Source: Casuarina equisetifolia (Eukaryota > Streptophyta > Magnoliopsida > Fagales > Casuarinaceae). From it: a DNA stretch of 64,000 bases. Location: assembly GCA_028551475.1 (NCBI GenBank), contig CM052360.1, positions 18,216,501 to 18,280,500 of the forward strand, written 5' to 3'. Both the position numbers and the translations under genes were made by a program. Under the pieces are notes generated by a model, which searched no databases, was not told the origin of the DNA, and saw only the letters and a program-made list of their open reading frames with translations. How positions within the stretch are numbered: the stretch's first letter is position 1; every line of letters begins with the position of its first letter. Below, piece after piece: positions 49,501-60,906 of the stretch.

Positions 49501-49828
49501 CTCTGTTTCTACAACGTGTATATCAGAAACAGTTGGTTAAGTTTTTTTCTTTAACAATAACATCGGTATCTCAAATTACACATTGGATATAGATATTGTA
49601 TTTCCAATGTTTTCTGCACAGGCTATAGAGCTAGCTAAAGATAGGTTTCTGAACGGATATAATTATGAAGAGATGGCAGACCTCATTTGGCCAAGCCTTG
49701 ATGAACCAGCTCAGCAGAATCCAACGGTGCAAAATGAAGGATTAAACGGAAGTCTGGGTGAGTTTGATACTGATGCCTTTATGGAGATATGTGAGCTTGA
49801 GAACGTGGGAGAGAGAGAGTTATGGTAA
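43528..49828 (+). CDS. Unidentified host gene split by a Copia insertion
   Basis: Exon 1 is 43528-43712 (starts METNTQ, donor AG|GTAAGA). Exon 2 starts at 43813 after a CCAG acceptor and is open to 44413, where a Copia element enters. Host sequence resumes after the second target duplication at 49562 and is open to a TAA at 49826-49828. The two host parts plus exon 1 total 1,053 bases, an exact 351 codons, and the frame is the same on both sides. This supports one ancestral coding sequence of about 350 residues. The protein is acidic and Ser/Pro-rich in its middle (DDDATSNTF, GAWLPSPPDN), with AIELAKDRFLNGYNYEEM and FDTDAFMEICELE near the end. I do not recognise a family; a regulatory protein is possible but unproven. 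As the DNA stands, the left part runs into a stop three codons inside the LTR, so the product would be truncated. Upstream exons cannot be excluded. Confidence 0.55.
44414..44950 (+). repeat. 5' LTR of the 44.4-49.6 kb Copia element
   Basis: Runs from TGTTACACGTAATGG to ...TTTCTTTAACA. Confidence 0.96.
44952..44967 (+). other. Primer-binding site of the 44.4-49.6 kb Copia element
   Basis: TGGTATCAGAGCCAGG, one base after the 5' LTR. It is a classic match to initiator-methionine tRNA. Confidence 0.93.
49018..49026 (+). other. Polypurine tract of the 44.4-49.6 kb Copia element
   Basis: AAGGAGGGG directly before the 3' LTR. Confidence 0.85.
49027..49556 (+). repeat. 3' LTR of the 44.4-49.6 kb Copia element
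   Basis: Runs from TGTTACACGTAATGG to ...TTTCTTTAACA, followed by ATAAC. Seven bases shorter than the 5' LTR. Confidence 0.96.
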
Positions 49829-50820
49829 CGTGAACGGTGCATGCACGATATTGAGAGAGTTGAGTTTTGATAACCCACTTGTAGTTCTAAAGGATCACGG
49901 AGATTCAGATAATGATTGCAAATCAGTGGGTTCCTCGCACCTTAATGGACATGCTGGAAACTGAAGTGAACAAGAGATTGTCGGGCCCCACAGAATAAGA
50001 GAGCGAAATCTTCATACAACTTGTCTTTTGTCTTTTGTAATTGTAGAACAAGTTGTGCACTATGTGTAATAATAAACTGCCGCAAGTTGTAGTGCCAGTT
50101 GAAACATTAAGTGCCTATAAAAAGGGCAACCCGCAGTGTATTCAAGCAAGCAAGCAAACTTAGGGAGTCTCAGTTGCTTCACTCAATTCTCTCGCCTCCT
50201 GTTTTGTTCCCATTTTCCTTGCTTATTGCCCTGTTGCTCTGCAGCTCTGAGTTGCTCCACTTATCTCCCGCTTGAACACTGTAAACCAACACCTTTTCTC
50301 TACTTTCTTCTAGATTGTGTCTCTCTCAAACTTGAAGGTAACGCTTTTAGACACTATTCATCGTTTGCTTGTAAAGTGTAAACTGTAAAATGACGAAAAC
50401 TTGAAGGACTTAATCAAATGATGATGGATGCTACTCTGCACGCCAGTGCTCTCTCTCTCTCTCCCTAAATATGATTCCACGTGCAGATTTTAGCATAAGG
50501 AGATATTTATGGAATGCAGTGAAGGAAAAAGAAAATGTAGACCATGATCAAAAGCTTTAAGAAAAAACAAAAAATTTGAAGCTCTTCAAGAGGGAAAAGC
50601 TGAAAGTTCCGGTGTGGTTGCGACTGAAGCATGGCTTGGAAGTGGATACTTAAACATGGATTCATTTTTTCATTTTCAAACTCAAATGGTTTCTGGGTTT
50701 GGGTTTCCTGAGCTAAACCATTTCTACTCCATCGGACGTCCATTTTTTACCGCTCTGACTACCTTCCAGCCACCAATTGGCAACCGTTTAGTCAAGTTTC
50801 GGGTTGTTTAAAAGACCCAA
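49829..50820. other. 3' flank of the split gene and a promoter-like stretch
   Basis: The first 250 bases are likely 3' UTR, with a polyadenylation-like AATAATAAA near 50068. A strong TATA sequence follows at 50115. A (CT)n run lies at about 50448-50463. Open frames at 50136-50381 and 50614-50811 have no family features and are not called. Confidence 0.4.
50115..50125 (+). promoter_or_regulatory. Orphan TATA box
   Basis: CTATAAAAAGG matches the plant TATA consensus and is followed by a pyrimidine-rich, leader-like stretch with the run AAGCAAGCAAGCAAA. No gene is evident downstream. It could be a relic promoter or part of a solo LTR, but no TG...CA ends or target duplication were found. Confidence 0.45.
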
Positions 50821-51830
50821 AAAAATAAAAGAGCGAAAGGAAAAAGGCTGAGGAAAAAGATACCTGTAGGCATTTTCTTAATGTAAGAAGCCAAATTCGC
50901 CAAATCGGGTTGCTCCTCCTTGTTCCTCTCGGGCTCTAATACCAGTTTATGGGGAGAAAACACTAAAAATAAATATGGGTTTAAGTCCACCAGGTGTGGA
51001 AAAGAATTGTGTGTGAGAGGGGGATGGATGGATAATGCCTTTGCCAGTTCCTTTTTTGTAAAGACAAATACTTGTGGCCCATGAACCACTAAAAAGATCG
51101 ACATCGGACCCTTGAAAATGGCCGCAGAATAATCGATTTCCGTTCTGTCCTAGAGTGGCTATCCAGCCCTTCTTTGTACTAGAGCACGAGCCTTGATTCT
51201 TTTTCAATTTGGGCCTGCGTTTGAAGCACATGACCTTCTACTTTGTTCATGTCATTGGATGCCTTGCAGCCTCCTGTCTTTGCATGCAGAGCCAAAACCC
51301 GATCTTCTTCCACTCGATGTTTTGGAGTTCATGGCTGCATGTCGTGGGTTGCTCCAAATGGCTCACTTTTGTGGATATTGTAGCCATGCTGCTTCCTCAA
51401 TCTTAAAGGGATAGCCGAAGTAGTCGATGGTTTTTCGGTTAGAATGGATCACTTGGCGCTTGAGGTTGTAATTGTCAAGCACATACGCCAACCAACTGAC
51501 CACCATAACCTCAATTCTTTATCATTGAAAAGCCCAAACGCAGCGAATGTGATGTTAAATGATGAATCGGCTGTCATGAGCTAAGAATGTGCATTTGAGC
51601 TGGCTTTGACTTATCCTGTTGTTTGCAGCACACAGTGAGGAGGCATAACCCATGATATAGTTTTTTATAGTCGCTTACGAGATCAGGCAACTAAATTAAC
51701 GTGGATTGGATGGTTATGCCAGAACATCCCATTTAGCTTCTTCCTCAACGAAACCCCAACGAAAATTGATGAAGCATAGAGAAAACAAAATGAAAAGTTT
51801 TACTGAAATGAGGTTTTCTGAAGGATGAAA
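50820..51830 (-). repeat. Duplicated segment, copy a (other copy 61725-62560)
   Basis: Same-orientation match to 61725-62560. Shared landmarks are 'CTTAATGTAAGAAGCC', 'CTCGGGCTCTAATACCAGTT', 'AAATATGGGTTT', 'TTGTAAAGACA', 'CTTGTGGCCCATGAAC', 'AAAAAGATCGAC' and 'GTTAGAATGGATCAC'. On the minus strand both hold CTGGTATTAGAGCCCGAGAG, which resembles an LTR-element primer site. In one frame both read LVLEPER, then EQP.L and ASYIK before a possible splice donor. Whether this is an old LTR end plus internal start, or an exon of an unknown gene, cannot be decided by eye. Confidence 0.65.
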
Positions 51831-54800
51831 CTCTTACATTGGATTAATCTCAACTTAATTGCTTCTTTAATTTTTTAAAACCCAACAACATTTTTTTGAG
51901 TAAGATGATCGAGAAAATACACTTCCTATTCATTCACATAAACTCTTTTTCTTACTTTATCCTAACAGAGAAAAGATGTGCTCAGAAAAAATAAAAAAGA
52001 TTTGTGAAATATCTTGCACTGCAAAAGGCAAAGGAAAAAGTCAAACATAGCCAAAGGGATCGCGCTCTCATCAGAAGAGAAAAGGATTAGGTAAATAGGC
52101 CATGGCCTTAGGCCTACCACCCTTTTTTTTTTTTTTTGTGTATAACAAGATTAACACGAGGCAGCTAAACTCTAAAAGGGAGGAGTGAAGCCAAGATTGT
52201 CAATGAATAATGGATCAAGCAATAATCATTAATTAGGAGTTTTTAAAACAATGACAAGTTTCTTATTGCAGGAGGTAGTTCCCTCCCGTAGAAACGGGCC
52301 AGCAACCCGTGGACACTGATAGGTCATGTTAGGGAATAAAGGTATGCACATTAACTATTAGTTATACCTTTTAACTAAGTAGCGACTAGGAATCCTAATA
52401 ATAACTTGACTCCTGCCAATGAAGTTTAGCTGAACTGGCATGCCCCTGCCATTCCGAGTTAAAGTGAACCAGAAACTCCTTCCATATTTCAAAGACAAAA
52501 GTTTCTTACCTGCAAGTTCACACTCGCTAATGGTGAAAAGGTTTCTTTGGAACACAAGGAAAATTGTCAAAAATAATAATTGTTTCATATCACCATTATC
52601 TCTCTAAATCATCTCAATATACTCAAATATTTTTTTTATTCCTTTTGATGATAAAATTTAAAAAAGAAAATTTGACTCATTCTATCATAATGTCGAAACT
52701 ATTTCCTGTACCACGATTTAATCAGAAAAAAGAGTGTCTCCTTTTTGTTTTAATCAGCAATTTTTTTTAAAAAATAAAATTAATAAAAATAAAACAATAA
52801 CATAAATACAAACAAGACTTATGATGTAGAATTATAACCATTTCTTTAGTCACTTGCATGCATGTGTCGTGTAGAAGAAGTGCAGCCTCCTCTTGCACAT
52901 AAAAGTAGTAACAGTAGCTTGGCCAACATGGACAACAACGCCATACGACATTAACGTTTGTGTCCTTCCAAGGCCATGCATTCGGATTTAGATGACATGT
53001 AAGTAATAAAAAAAAATTCATAGTGTGATGCGGATATTGAATTTTAAAATGCTTTTTATTTTGAATTTGACAAACAATTGTAAGGGAACTCAAAATATCA
53101 ATTAATAGGTATCTTATTTAAAATTTAATTTTAATATTACGTTAATATTAAAATCTCCACATATAATACATATAATAGACTAATATACTAATATACTTCG
53201 TCAAAGTATGTTCTTGGTGGGAATTGGGAGGAAGCAAGAGAAGAGAGAGAAGGAAAGAGAATTTATCAGACCTGTCAGAACTTTTTGACCATTGAAGAGA
53301 AGAAGAGGAAGACGAAGTAGGAGACGAAGACCAAAGTAGGTCTTAGAGGTGGTCTTGACGGGGCAACCAAATGCCAGGGTGGATAGCCACCATTAAGGCT
53401 TGACGTGGCGTTAGAGTATCACTGAACTTAATCTTTTTCGATGGGTGCACTCCTCCGCTGCTTTCAGCTATTACATGGCCTGCAAAAGCAAACCGTACCA
53501 GATTGTTTAATGGGCAGAATTCAGAGAGAAGACCGAAATTCCTCAAAAACGGCTACTTTCTATCGCTTGCAAGGCTATGGAAGATGTTCTCTGGATTCGC
53601 TCCTATCATCGGTGACAATAATTTATCAAAATCCTGATATGTAAAATTCCACAAAACCCAGTCTTATTTCAAAGCGCAGAGATTGACGCCTCTAAATTTT
53701 CTTTCTTGAAAATTTTGTTTTGTATTTTTCTTTTTCAGATAAATAATATATTTTGTATTTTGTTTTGTTTTGTATCTGTGTAACTTATTTTTTTATTTTT
53801 TTATTTGACACACACAAAAGAAAGGAGGGTTTCGAACTCCTGACCCAACGAAATTAAAGGCTTCTTGACCTTTGAACCTTAACCTGAGAGAGGCACCCCG
53901 CGTGTAGCATTAGGTGAGTATAGTGGGCGATGCATCCCTTTCTATCAGTTGTTATTAGTTCATAAGATCACATATTTACGTGGAAATGCTCATTCAAAGA
54001 TCACTAAAAACAAAAAGGATAAAACTTTGAAAAAATCGAAAGGGCAAACGAGGCAATTTATCTTTGACATTCCAATTTGTGGTAGGATTGGAAAGCAAAA
54101 CAAATTGACAATAGGGGATGAAGTGCTGATCAATAAGATTCGATAAGGGACCAATTGGGAAGATGATGGCAGTAACTCGTTGAACTTAACAGCTGCCGAC
54201 ATGGTTGCAAAAGGCAAGAAAAGTTGAGAACTCCAAAAGGCAAGAGGAAAAGGAAATGAACGGTTCTTTTTGTGGAGTTTGAACAATGCAGACACTTGTG
54301 TTAGTCAAGATGCCAGCACGTTGATAAAGTTGCTGTTGTTATTTGTCTTCTTTTACTCCACAGGTTTCTTTCCCAGAGCTTGGAGGTTTGAAGGGGTTTT
54401 AGTTTGTTTTTGTGGTTCAATTTGTTTTACTGGGTTACAATTGCCTTTTAGCTACCAAAGAGATAGATTAAAGCAAAAACTTCCTCAATATTTTTAATCT
54501 TAAAATAAAAAATAGGAGTAAGAATGAAATATATCGTTTTTACCTTTTAAGGTTAAAGTCACCTTGATGCGTTTCAGGAAACGCATCACACCTTTAGACA
54601 ATAAATTTTTTAAGATATCTTATAAATATAAGATTTTGAAATCTTTAAGTCATCTGAAAGAGAGAAAAAAGTAAAATATAGAAAGCAATTTTGGGCCATT
54701 GAAAGAAAATACTCTTAATATGGATTGTGGCCATCTGTATCAATAAAGATCCCATAGCATTTTCAAAGTATTCTAGAAGCCGGTAGCTTTCTTTTCTCCC

Positions 54801-54980
54801 TCCACAGGCAGGGCCCCGAGGGTGATATTTGAACTAATCTGACGGCCACAGTCCATTTATGTGGTTATTTTCGAGCTGTACGGCACTCGAGAAGACAATC
54901 TTTCGGTGCCGCCCGTCAGCCTTTTGGAGTGGGTAGCTACTTTCTTCAAATAAAGATTTTTTAAAATAGGTAAAGAGGCT
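51830..54980. other. Gene-poor AT-rich region
   Basis: No gene was recognised. It contains the 52050-52200 copy of the dispersed repeat listed at 43170. A minus-strand open stretch (53343-53546) has low AT content and includes SSGGVHPSKKIKFSD, which could be a fragment of an unknown exon. Near 53,831 a 'GGTTTCGAACTCC' motif resembles the tail of tRNA-derived repeats, but no tRNA fold was found. Confidence 0.4.
52050..52200. repeat. Dispersed repeat, copy b (other copy 43170-43370)
   Basis: Shares the blocks listed for copy a. The T-run after CTACCACC is longer here. Confidence 0.7.
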
Positions 54981-55760
54981 TGACGCCTTTGTAGCTCATG
55001 ATGTTGCACAATTCAACACCCTCATCATAATTGCCTAATTGTTTAATCGTCATGGTATATGATATGAACAATACATGGGTTCAAAACAATGGGAGCTCAT
55101 AAAGGTATTAAGAGGAATCTTAGCTTTGGTACCATATTAAATGGACCTAATAGTATTCCTCCAAAAGTGCACATGAGGGAAGAAAGATACCAATTCATAC
55201 AAGGCCTTAATAATGAAACTCCATTTATGATGTGGGACGAAATCCTAACATGCTCCCTTCACACTAAGAACTGATATTTGACCAATATAAAAGGTCTTTT
55301 TGGCTATTGGCCTCGAAAGGAAAAAAGAGCTTGCTTTGGTATTGTATTAAGTAGGCTTAATGGTAATCCTTGCAAAAGCACTCTTATTAGGTTGTTCTTC
55401 CCATTTAGCTTGTGACCTTCCAAAGAGGAGTATGTTAGGTTTTGTCTTGCATTAGATATGGATGGCTGATTTTACAGTCTTATTAATGGCTAGGGGTGTA
55501 CCGCCTTCATACTTGTGTTTTGAGGTTGGGAATCTTTGATATGGTATCAAAGTCAAGTTTCATCTAAGTCGAACCTTCATGGCTACCAAGGTTCTTCCTC
55601 GTATAGGCTTGGACTTTGTTCTTACTACGTTGGGTTCTTCTCACTTAGCATATAACCTTTCAAAAAAGAGGTATATTGGGATTTGTCCCACACTAGATAT
55701 GGATATGTATTTTGAGGTTGGGTCTCGAGTTTTGACAAATACAAACAACTTAAATTGTTT
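54980..55760 (+). repeat. Three-fold local repeat with a primer-site-like motif
   Basis: Related stretches at about 55110-55290, 55300-55520 and 55600-55750. The first two share a sequence around 'GGTA(CC)ATATTAA', 'GG(C)CTAATAGTA' and 'CAAAAG'. The last two share 'AGATATGGAT' and 'TTTTGAGGTTGGG'. TGGTATCAAAGTCAAG at 55543 resembles an LTR-element primer site. Probably decayed small LTR sequences. Confidence 0.45.
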
Positions 55761-55979
55761 TTAAATATGTAATTTTACATGGAATTAGAGCCATGTCTAT
55801 GATTTTTTATATCTTGTTTTAAATTATTAGCTTATACAATATTAAGAAATTTCTATATTTTTTTAACAAAAAAAAAAGCAACCTCTCTAACATTCCATCT
55901 AAGTTCCTTTGTTGACTTTTGCATTTCTTTTAGCCTATGTTCTTTATTCTCACTTTAGACCTCCCGAGTACCTTAAAAT

Positions 55980-57240
55980 ATTGCAACATAATGGAGACTA
56001 CTCTTAAGTTTATGACAAAACTCCTTATGTCCTCCTCACCAATTGAGAAGACATTGATGAGAACCAATGCTACCCATGCATACACCAACTAAGATAGAAT
56101 CCATAAGGTTCAAATCAAGAAAATTATGTCCCAACGCTCTCAATAATCACCTATTATTTAGACACATTAGACCTTCCAATCGGCAACACAAACAAAGCAT
56201 CCTTGGTCTCATTTAAAGTAATCACATTAGAGAACTACATTGCCTAGAGCCGAGCCATGAGAATTTCTTTGTTGACAAAGAACAAATTGATGTTTGTAGA
56301 AGGACAGTACTTAGCTCCACTGGGAAACTTTCCCTATTTTTCTCCTTAAGAGCACAATAATGTGAAAGTCTTTCGTGGGTGATGAATTATCTTGCTAGAT
56401 ATTTGCATAATAAGTTGATTTACACTATTAATGCTACCAATTTGTAGAATAAATTGAAGACCCATTTTAGCCAAGTTGACCCATCACGCTTATATGGTCT
56501 TCTTAATAAATTAAACAACATTTAGCAAGGAGGTCTAGTGTCAATCTATTTCAATCATCTTCTTCATCTTTGGGATGAATATCCAACTTTGATGGGCATT
56601 TGAAATGTCACAAACCAAGTCATGGCTCGCACATTAGGAGAAAATGCGATTCTACTAGTTCCTTAGAGGTCTAGACAAGTTTTAATCAAACCTTAGAGAG
56701 TGGATCTTAATAATGAAGCCCCCTCCATACATTATAAGGACATTTTCCATTGTCAATGGAGTTGAGTATCAATGGGGAGGACTAATGAAGAAGACAAACC
56801 AATTGGCTTTTGTTGTGGTAGGCTAAAAATTTAACTAAATATACTAGTTTGGAGGTTTAAGGTTTGTAGTAGCAAGCTAGGATAATAATGCAAGTTTGTT
56901 TTGGCTTGGTATAGTTTTTTTTTTTTCAACTTTACTTAAGCTAAAGAGGACACATCATTTTCACTTAAGATTAGGCAAAATGGCTTGTCATCCATAGGAG
57001 GTTTGAGTGGTAACTCGGGCTTTTTAAACTCTCTAGGATGTTATAGCATGTTTGCCTATGTATAATTTGCATTAACTTTTGAATTTCATTGAAGTGTTTT
57101 TCACATCCATTAACTAATTCAAATTCTATCAAGGTAGAGTTTAAATGTCACAATAACCATGCATACTTTTGCAATTGCCTTTGACCAAAAAGTACTAATT
57201 TAGAGCTAGAGTAAGTAGGTGACATCATAATCAAGGGAAC
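55980..57240 (+). mobile_element. Decayed Copia gag region (fossil)
   Basis: Plus-strand reading shows the plant Copia gag layout: a 'L..KLKTHFSQVDPSRLY' helix near 56450, a 'HLLHLWDEYPTL' helix near 56560 and a possible knuckle-like Cys/His run near 57150. It is broken in many places, with no LTRs recognised, so it is old. It may belong with the primer-like motif at 55543. Confidence 0.55.
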
Positions 57241-57839
57241 ATTGTCAAATGTACCAAAGGTAACACATTCTTTTGCTAAATTATCATGCTTTACTTATTA
57301 TGACATTTGTAAAATTCTTGATAGCTAACATAATTTTTGGCAAAGGAAATGGAAGCAATTATCTTTTCTCAACAATTACATTTATCTTTAACATTTAACA
57401 CATACCTAAGTAAAAGATGACTTAAAACTTTGTCTTCTTTCTCTCTTGTTTGTGAACCTTACATTCAAGTTACAACATATAACTTTACTTTTTAATTCTT
57501 ACTATCAATCCCAATGAAGTACTTTTGACAATGTAATTTTAGATACCTATAGTTAATTAGCTATCCTAGTTGATAAATGGATCCTACCCAATGATAAAAC
57601 AAAAAACTAACTTATGCCAAGTTAGAAAAAGAAAAGGAAAATGTTGGATCAAGATAAGCCCTACAAGGAACACAAGACAAACAAAAGGATTAATAACTTC
57701 TTTATATTTGAATAGCACTTGTATAGCTAAGTCAAGCTTAAATTGGAATCTTGGTTGAAAGGATCCTTGTTAGTTCCTAAACATAGAGCTCATATGCAAA
57801 AATAGAGAAAGAGAGAAACATCATATATATTCATGCATC
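57241..57839. other. AT-rich spacer between Copia fossils
   Basis: Nothing recognised on either strand. Confidence 0.4.
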
Positions 57840-59820
57840 TACATCATGTAATAAGAGGTATGCTTACCACTTTAACTTTATCCATGTTAAACATTTGAAA
57901 CACTTTTTTGATATACTTCTCTTGAAACAACCATAATTTCTTAACTTTTCTATTATAATTAATTCTCATATGAAAAATTTGCTTAACTAGGCTTAAATCC
58001 TTCATTGAGAATGACTTTTTCAAATCTTGTTTCAACTTTTCAATACTTGCACTATTCTTACTAATTATAAGTATGTCATCAATGAAAAGTAATAAAATGA
58101 TGAAATCATCCTTTGAGAACTCCTATGCAAATACATAATGGTTAGAATTTTTCTTCTTATAATTTTTTTCTCTCATAAAAATTTAAATTTCTAATACCAT
58201 TGTCTCGATATCTACTTTAAGCTATATAATTTTCCTTTAGTTTTCAAACATGGTTCTTTACCTTTTTCTTTGAAATCCTCTTGCTACTTTGTGTAATGTC
58301 TTCCTTTAAGTTATTATGAATGAAAGTAGTCTCATATCCATTTGTTTAATTTTAAGATCAAGACTAATAATCAATCTTAAAATCATATGGATTGAAGACA
58401 TTTTCACAATAAGTGACAAGATCTCATCATAATCAATTTTTTTTTTCCTAATTGAAACCTTTAATAACTAATCTAGCTTTGCATTAAGGTTGTGAAGTAT
58501 AAACCCATCAATTCTTCAATTTTTCTTGCCTTTGGCAATGTTACCAACTCAATTGTATGATTTCCATCCAAAGATTTCAACTCATATTGCATTGCATCAA
58601 CCAATTTTTTTCTTGTTTACATCTTTCATTACTATTTCAAAGCTTTCAAGCTCACTTGCCTTAAATAAAAAATACATACTCCTTAGTAGAGTATTTAAAG
58701 GATGGATAACAATATTCAGTAAACCTCTTCAATGGTGAAACTAAAGATGATTCATGTTGAACATTAGTGACATTATTTGTCTAAATGTCATTGTTATCTA
58801 TACCTTGTTGGTCATTTTAAATATGATCTTGAACTTCATACTCAATACCACCTTAAACTTGTTTTAGTAAGGATCTCGATAGATCATTTGAATGGACTAA
58901 ATTAATATCAATACCAATTTCAATGCCTTGTGACATAGTTTTCTTTTTTTAGCTAGTATCTATTATATTTTAATCCTTAAAAGATATAACATCATAGCTC
59001 CTTAGAGTTTTCTTTACAACTAGATCATAATAAAATCTATAACCAAACTTATTAAAACCATAATTAAGAAATATACATTTTCGTGTCTTGATATCTAATT
59101 TAAACCTTTCATCCATTGAAATATGAATAGATGTTTTACAACCAAATATCCTTAAATAGTTATAAGAAACATTCTTGTCAAACTAGACTCTATGGTACAT
59201 CACCATTTAAAGCAACAACTCTATAAATTAATAACATAAGCTATTATGAGAAATATTTCATCCTAAAACAATTTGGGCAAGTTAACATTTGAAAGGATGT
59301 ATTTGACTCTTTCAACCAATGTTCTATTTGTTCTTTTTACTATACCATTCGATTGAGATTTTTTTAAAGGTGTCATGTAATACTGAATGCCATATTGTTT
59401 ACAGTGCTCATCAAATGGTCTAATACCATTGTATGTATTCGCATACTCATAAGATGGTCCTATACCATTGTTTGTATTTGCACACTCATCAGATGGTTTA
59501 ATATCGTTGTATGTTGAATGTGTTTTAACTTTTTTCTAGATTGGCTTTACTAAAACTTAAAACTACTTAAATACATTTAGTACTTGGTTTTTTGTCTTCA
59601 AGATATAAACTTAAAACTTCATTGAATAGTCATCAATGAAGGTCACAAAATAAGCTACTCCACCAAGCATCCTTAGTGTAATTGGGTCACAAACATATGA
59701 ATATACTAATTTCAAGAAATTTGATTTTCTTGAAATAGGATGGCTATAAAATAAAACTTTTTTTTTATGTTTTCTAGATAAACAATGTGCACCTTTCTCA
59801 TTCTTCAACTGGATGTAATT
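57840..59820 (-). mobile_element. Decayed Copia pol region, Tork-like (fossil)
   Basis: Minus-strand fragments follow the order of the 29.0-34.5 kb element: integrase (about 59.8-59.0 kb, with TFIDDYS), the region before reverse transcriptase (about 58.7 kb) and reverse transcriptase (about 58.3-57.85 kb, with KSFSMKDLS and VKQI). The wording is close to the Tork-like element here, so it is a related, much older copy in the opposite orientation. It is broken in many places and no LTRs were found. Confidence 0.75.
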
Positions 59821-60582
59821 TTTCTTAATATAACTATTCTTATCACAATGATGATGCTTTACATTTTTATGTCATGATCTTAACTTGCTTTGACTTTAGT
59901 ATTTGTTTATTAGATTTCTACTCTAACTTCTTTCTCTACTTTTAATAACTAAAACTTTAGAATGAAATAAAGAATAACTCTTTTTTCACGTCTCTTCATT
60001 TAAAATACCATTCATAGCAAAATTTATAGTGTTAATATCATTAGGAGTAAAGTTATTGAACAACATATAGAATGTCCCCCAAAAGTTCAATAAAGTAACA
60101 AATACCCAAAGTCATTATACTTCATTTTCAAATTTGACATTTATGATTAAAGGTTAATTTATCATTCTTTGAAACTCATTCAAGTAATTAGTTATGGACT
60201 ATTTATCTTTGTATTTCAAGTCTATAAATTATTTTATCAAATATAGTTTGGTGATCGATTGCTCCACATTGCACTAAAAGAGAAATTCCTCAGAGAGTTT
60301 GATTGTCCTCCAAAGTAAAGAAAAAGAATAGCTTTCCAATGATTTGGTATTAGCAATCAATCCAAGTGAAAGGAGGTGGAGTAAGGTATGTTGAGAAACA
60401 TGATTCACTTTAAAGATAGTGTATACTTATTTTTTGATATTCTTTATTTTGTATCCTATTCATCTGCTGCAAATATAGCGCGTAATCTTTGAATTATTTG
60501 TTAGTATATCTCTTCTTGATTCCTATAAAGTTAGGATTAGCAAAATCACAATGGATAGAGATTTTTATTAGATTTGTATTAC
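59821..60582. other. AT-rich stretch between Copia fossils
   Basis: Nothing firm. It may contain unrecognisable protease or gag remains of the minus-strand fossil. Confidence 0.35.
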
Positions 60583-60906
60583 CTAGTGTAGAAAAAAATA
60601 AGAAAAATAGGAGACATCTAGTTCAATCTCCCTTCGAAGGTGGCTTAGTACCCAACACTTGTCCTTTGTAGCCCACTCGTTTACAATGCTCACAAGTAGG
60701 CCTTGACCGTTATGAGAGGACCGACTACCAGGTGGACCATGTGACACGTGGGTTGGAGAAGGAGAAATTTGGCCAGAACCAACGTTGCGGGAAAAGAAAA
60801 CATCGGAGGACGATGAATGGATGATGAAGGCCACCGGATCAGAGCACCGGCCGTTATCGTCCTGGAGTGTCACCCGATGCTCCTCATCACACACAAGATT
60901 AGACAT
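60583..60906 (-). mobile_element. Copia gag C-terminal fragment with zinc knuckle (fossil)
   Basis: A minus-strand open stretch with higher GC than its surroundings. Near 60,690-60,630, read in neighbouring frames, it shows the Copia zinc-knuckle pattern starting CEHCKR and ending KDKCWVL. The linker is Ser-rich (SSSSDVF, SPSPTHVSHGPPG). The knuckle type differs from that of the Tork-like element, so it likely comes from another Copia lineage than the adjacent pol fossil. Confidence 0.55.

Larger units (their letters stand above)
44414..49556 (+). mobile_element. Young, nearly whole Copia LTR retrotransposon
   Basis: Target duplication ATAAC (44409-44413 and 49557-49561), LTRs of 537 and 530 bases, a primer site and a polypurine tract are all intact. 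Parts on the plus strand are gag (about 45.0-45.9 kb) with two zinc knuckles (45.79-45.89 kb), protease (about 46.0 kb), integrase (about 46.4-47.2 kb), reverse transcriptase (about 47.6-48.3 kb, YVDD box) and RNase H (about 48.5-49.0 kb). The order gives Copia; the lineage is not assigned. The coding region looks nearly whole, with about one apparent break. LTR divergence by eye is about 1%, the youngest of the three. It lies in the same orientation as the host gene it interrupts. Confidence 0.96.

Noticed and set aside
53825-53900. tRNA-like or SINE-like motif (GGTTTCGAACTCC)
   Set aside because: No cloverleaf, no A box at the right distance and no poly-A tail; a similar 'GGGACTTGAACCCTTGACC' near 17,020 is equally unsupported.
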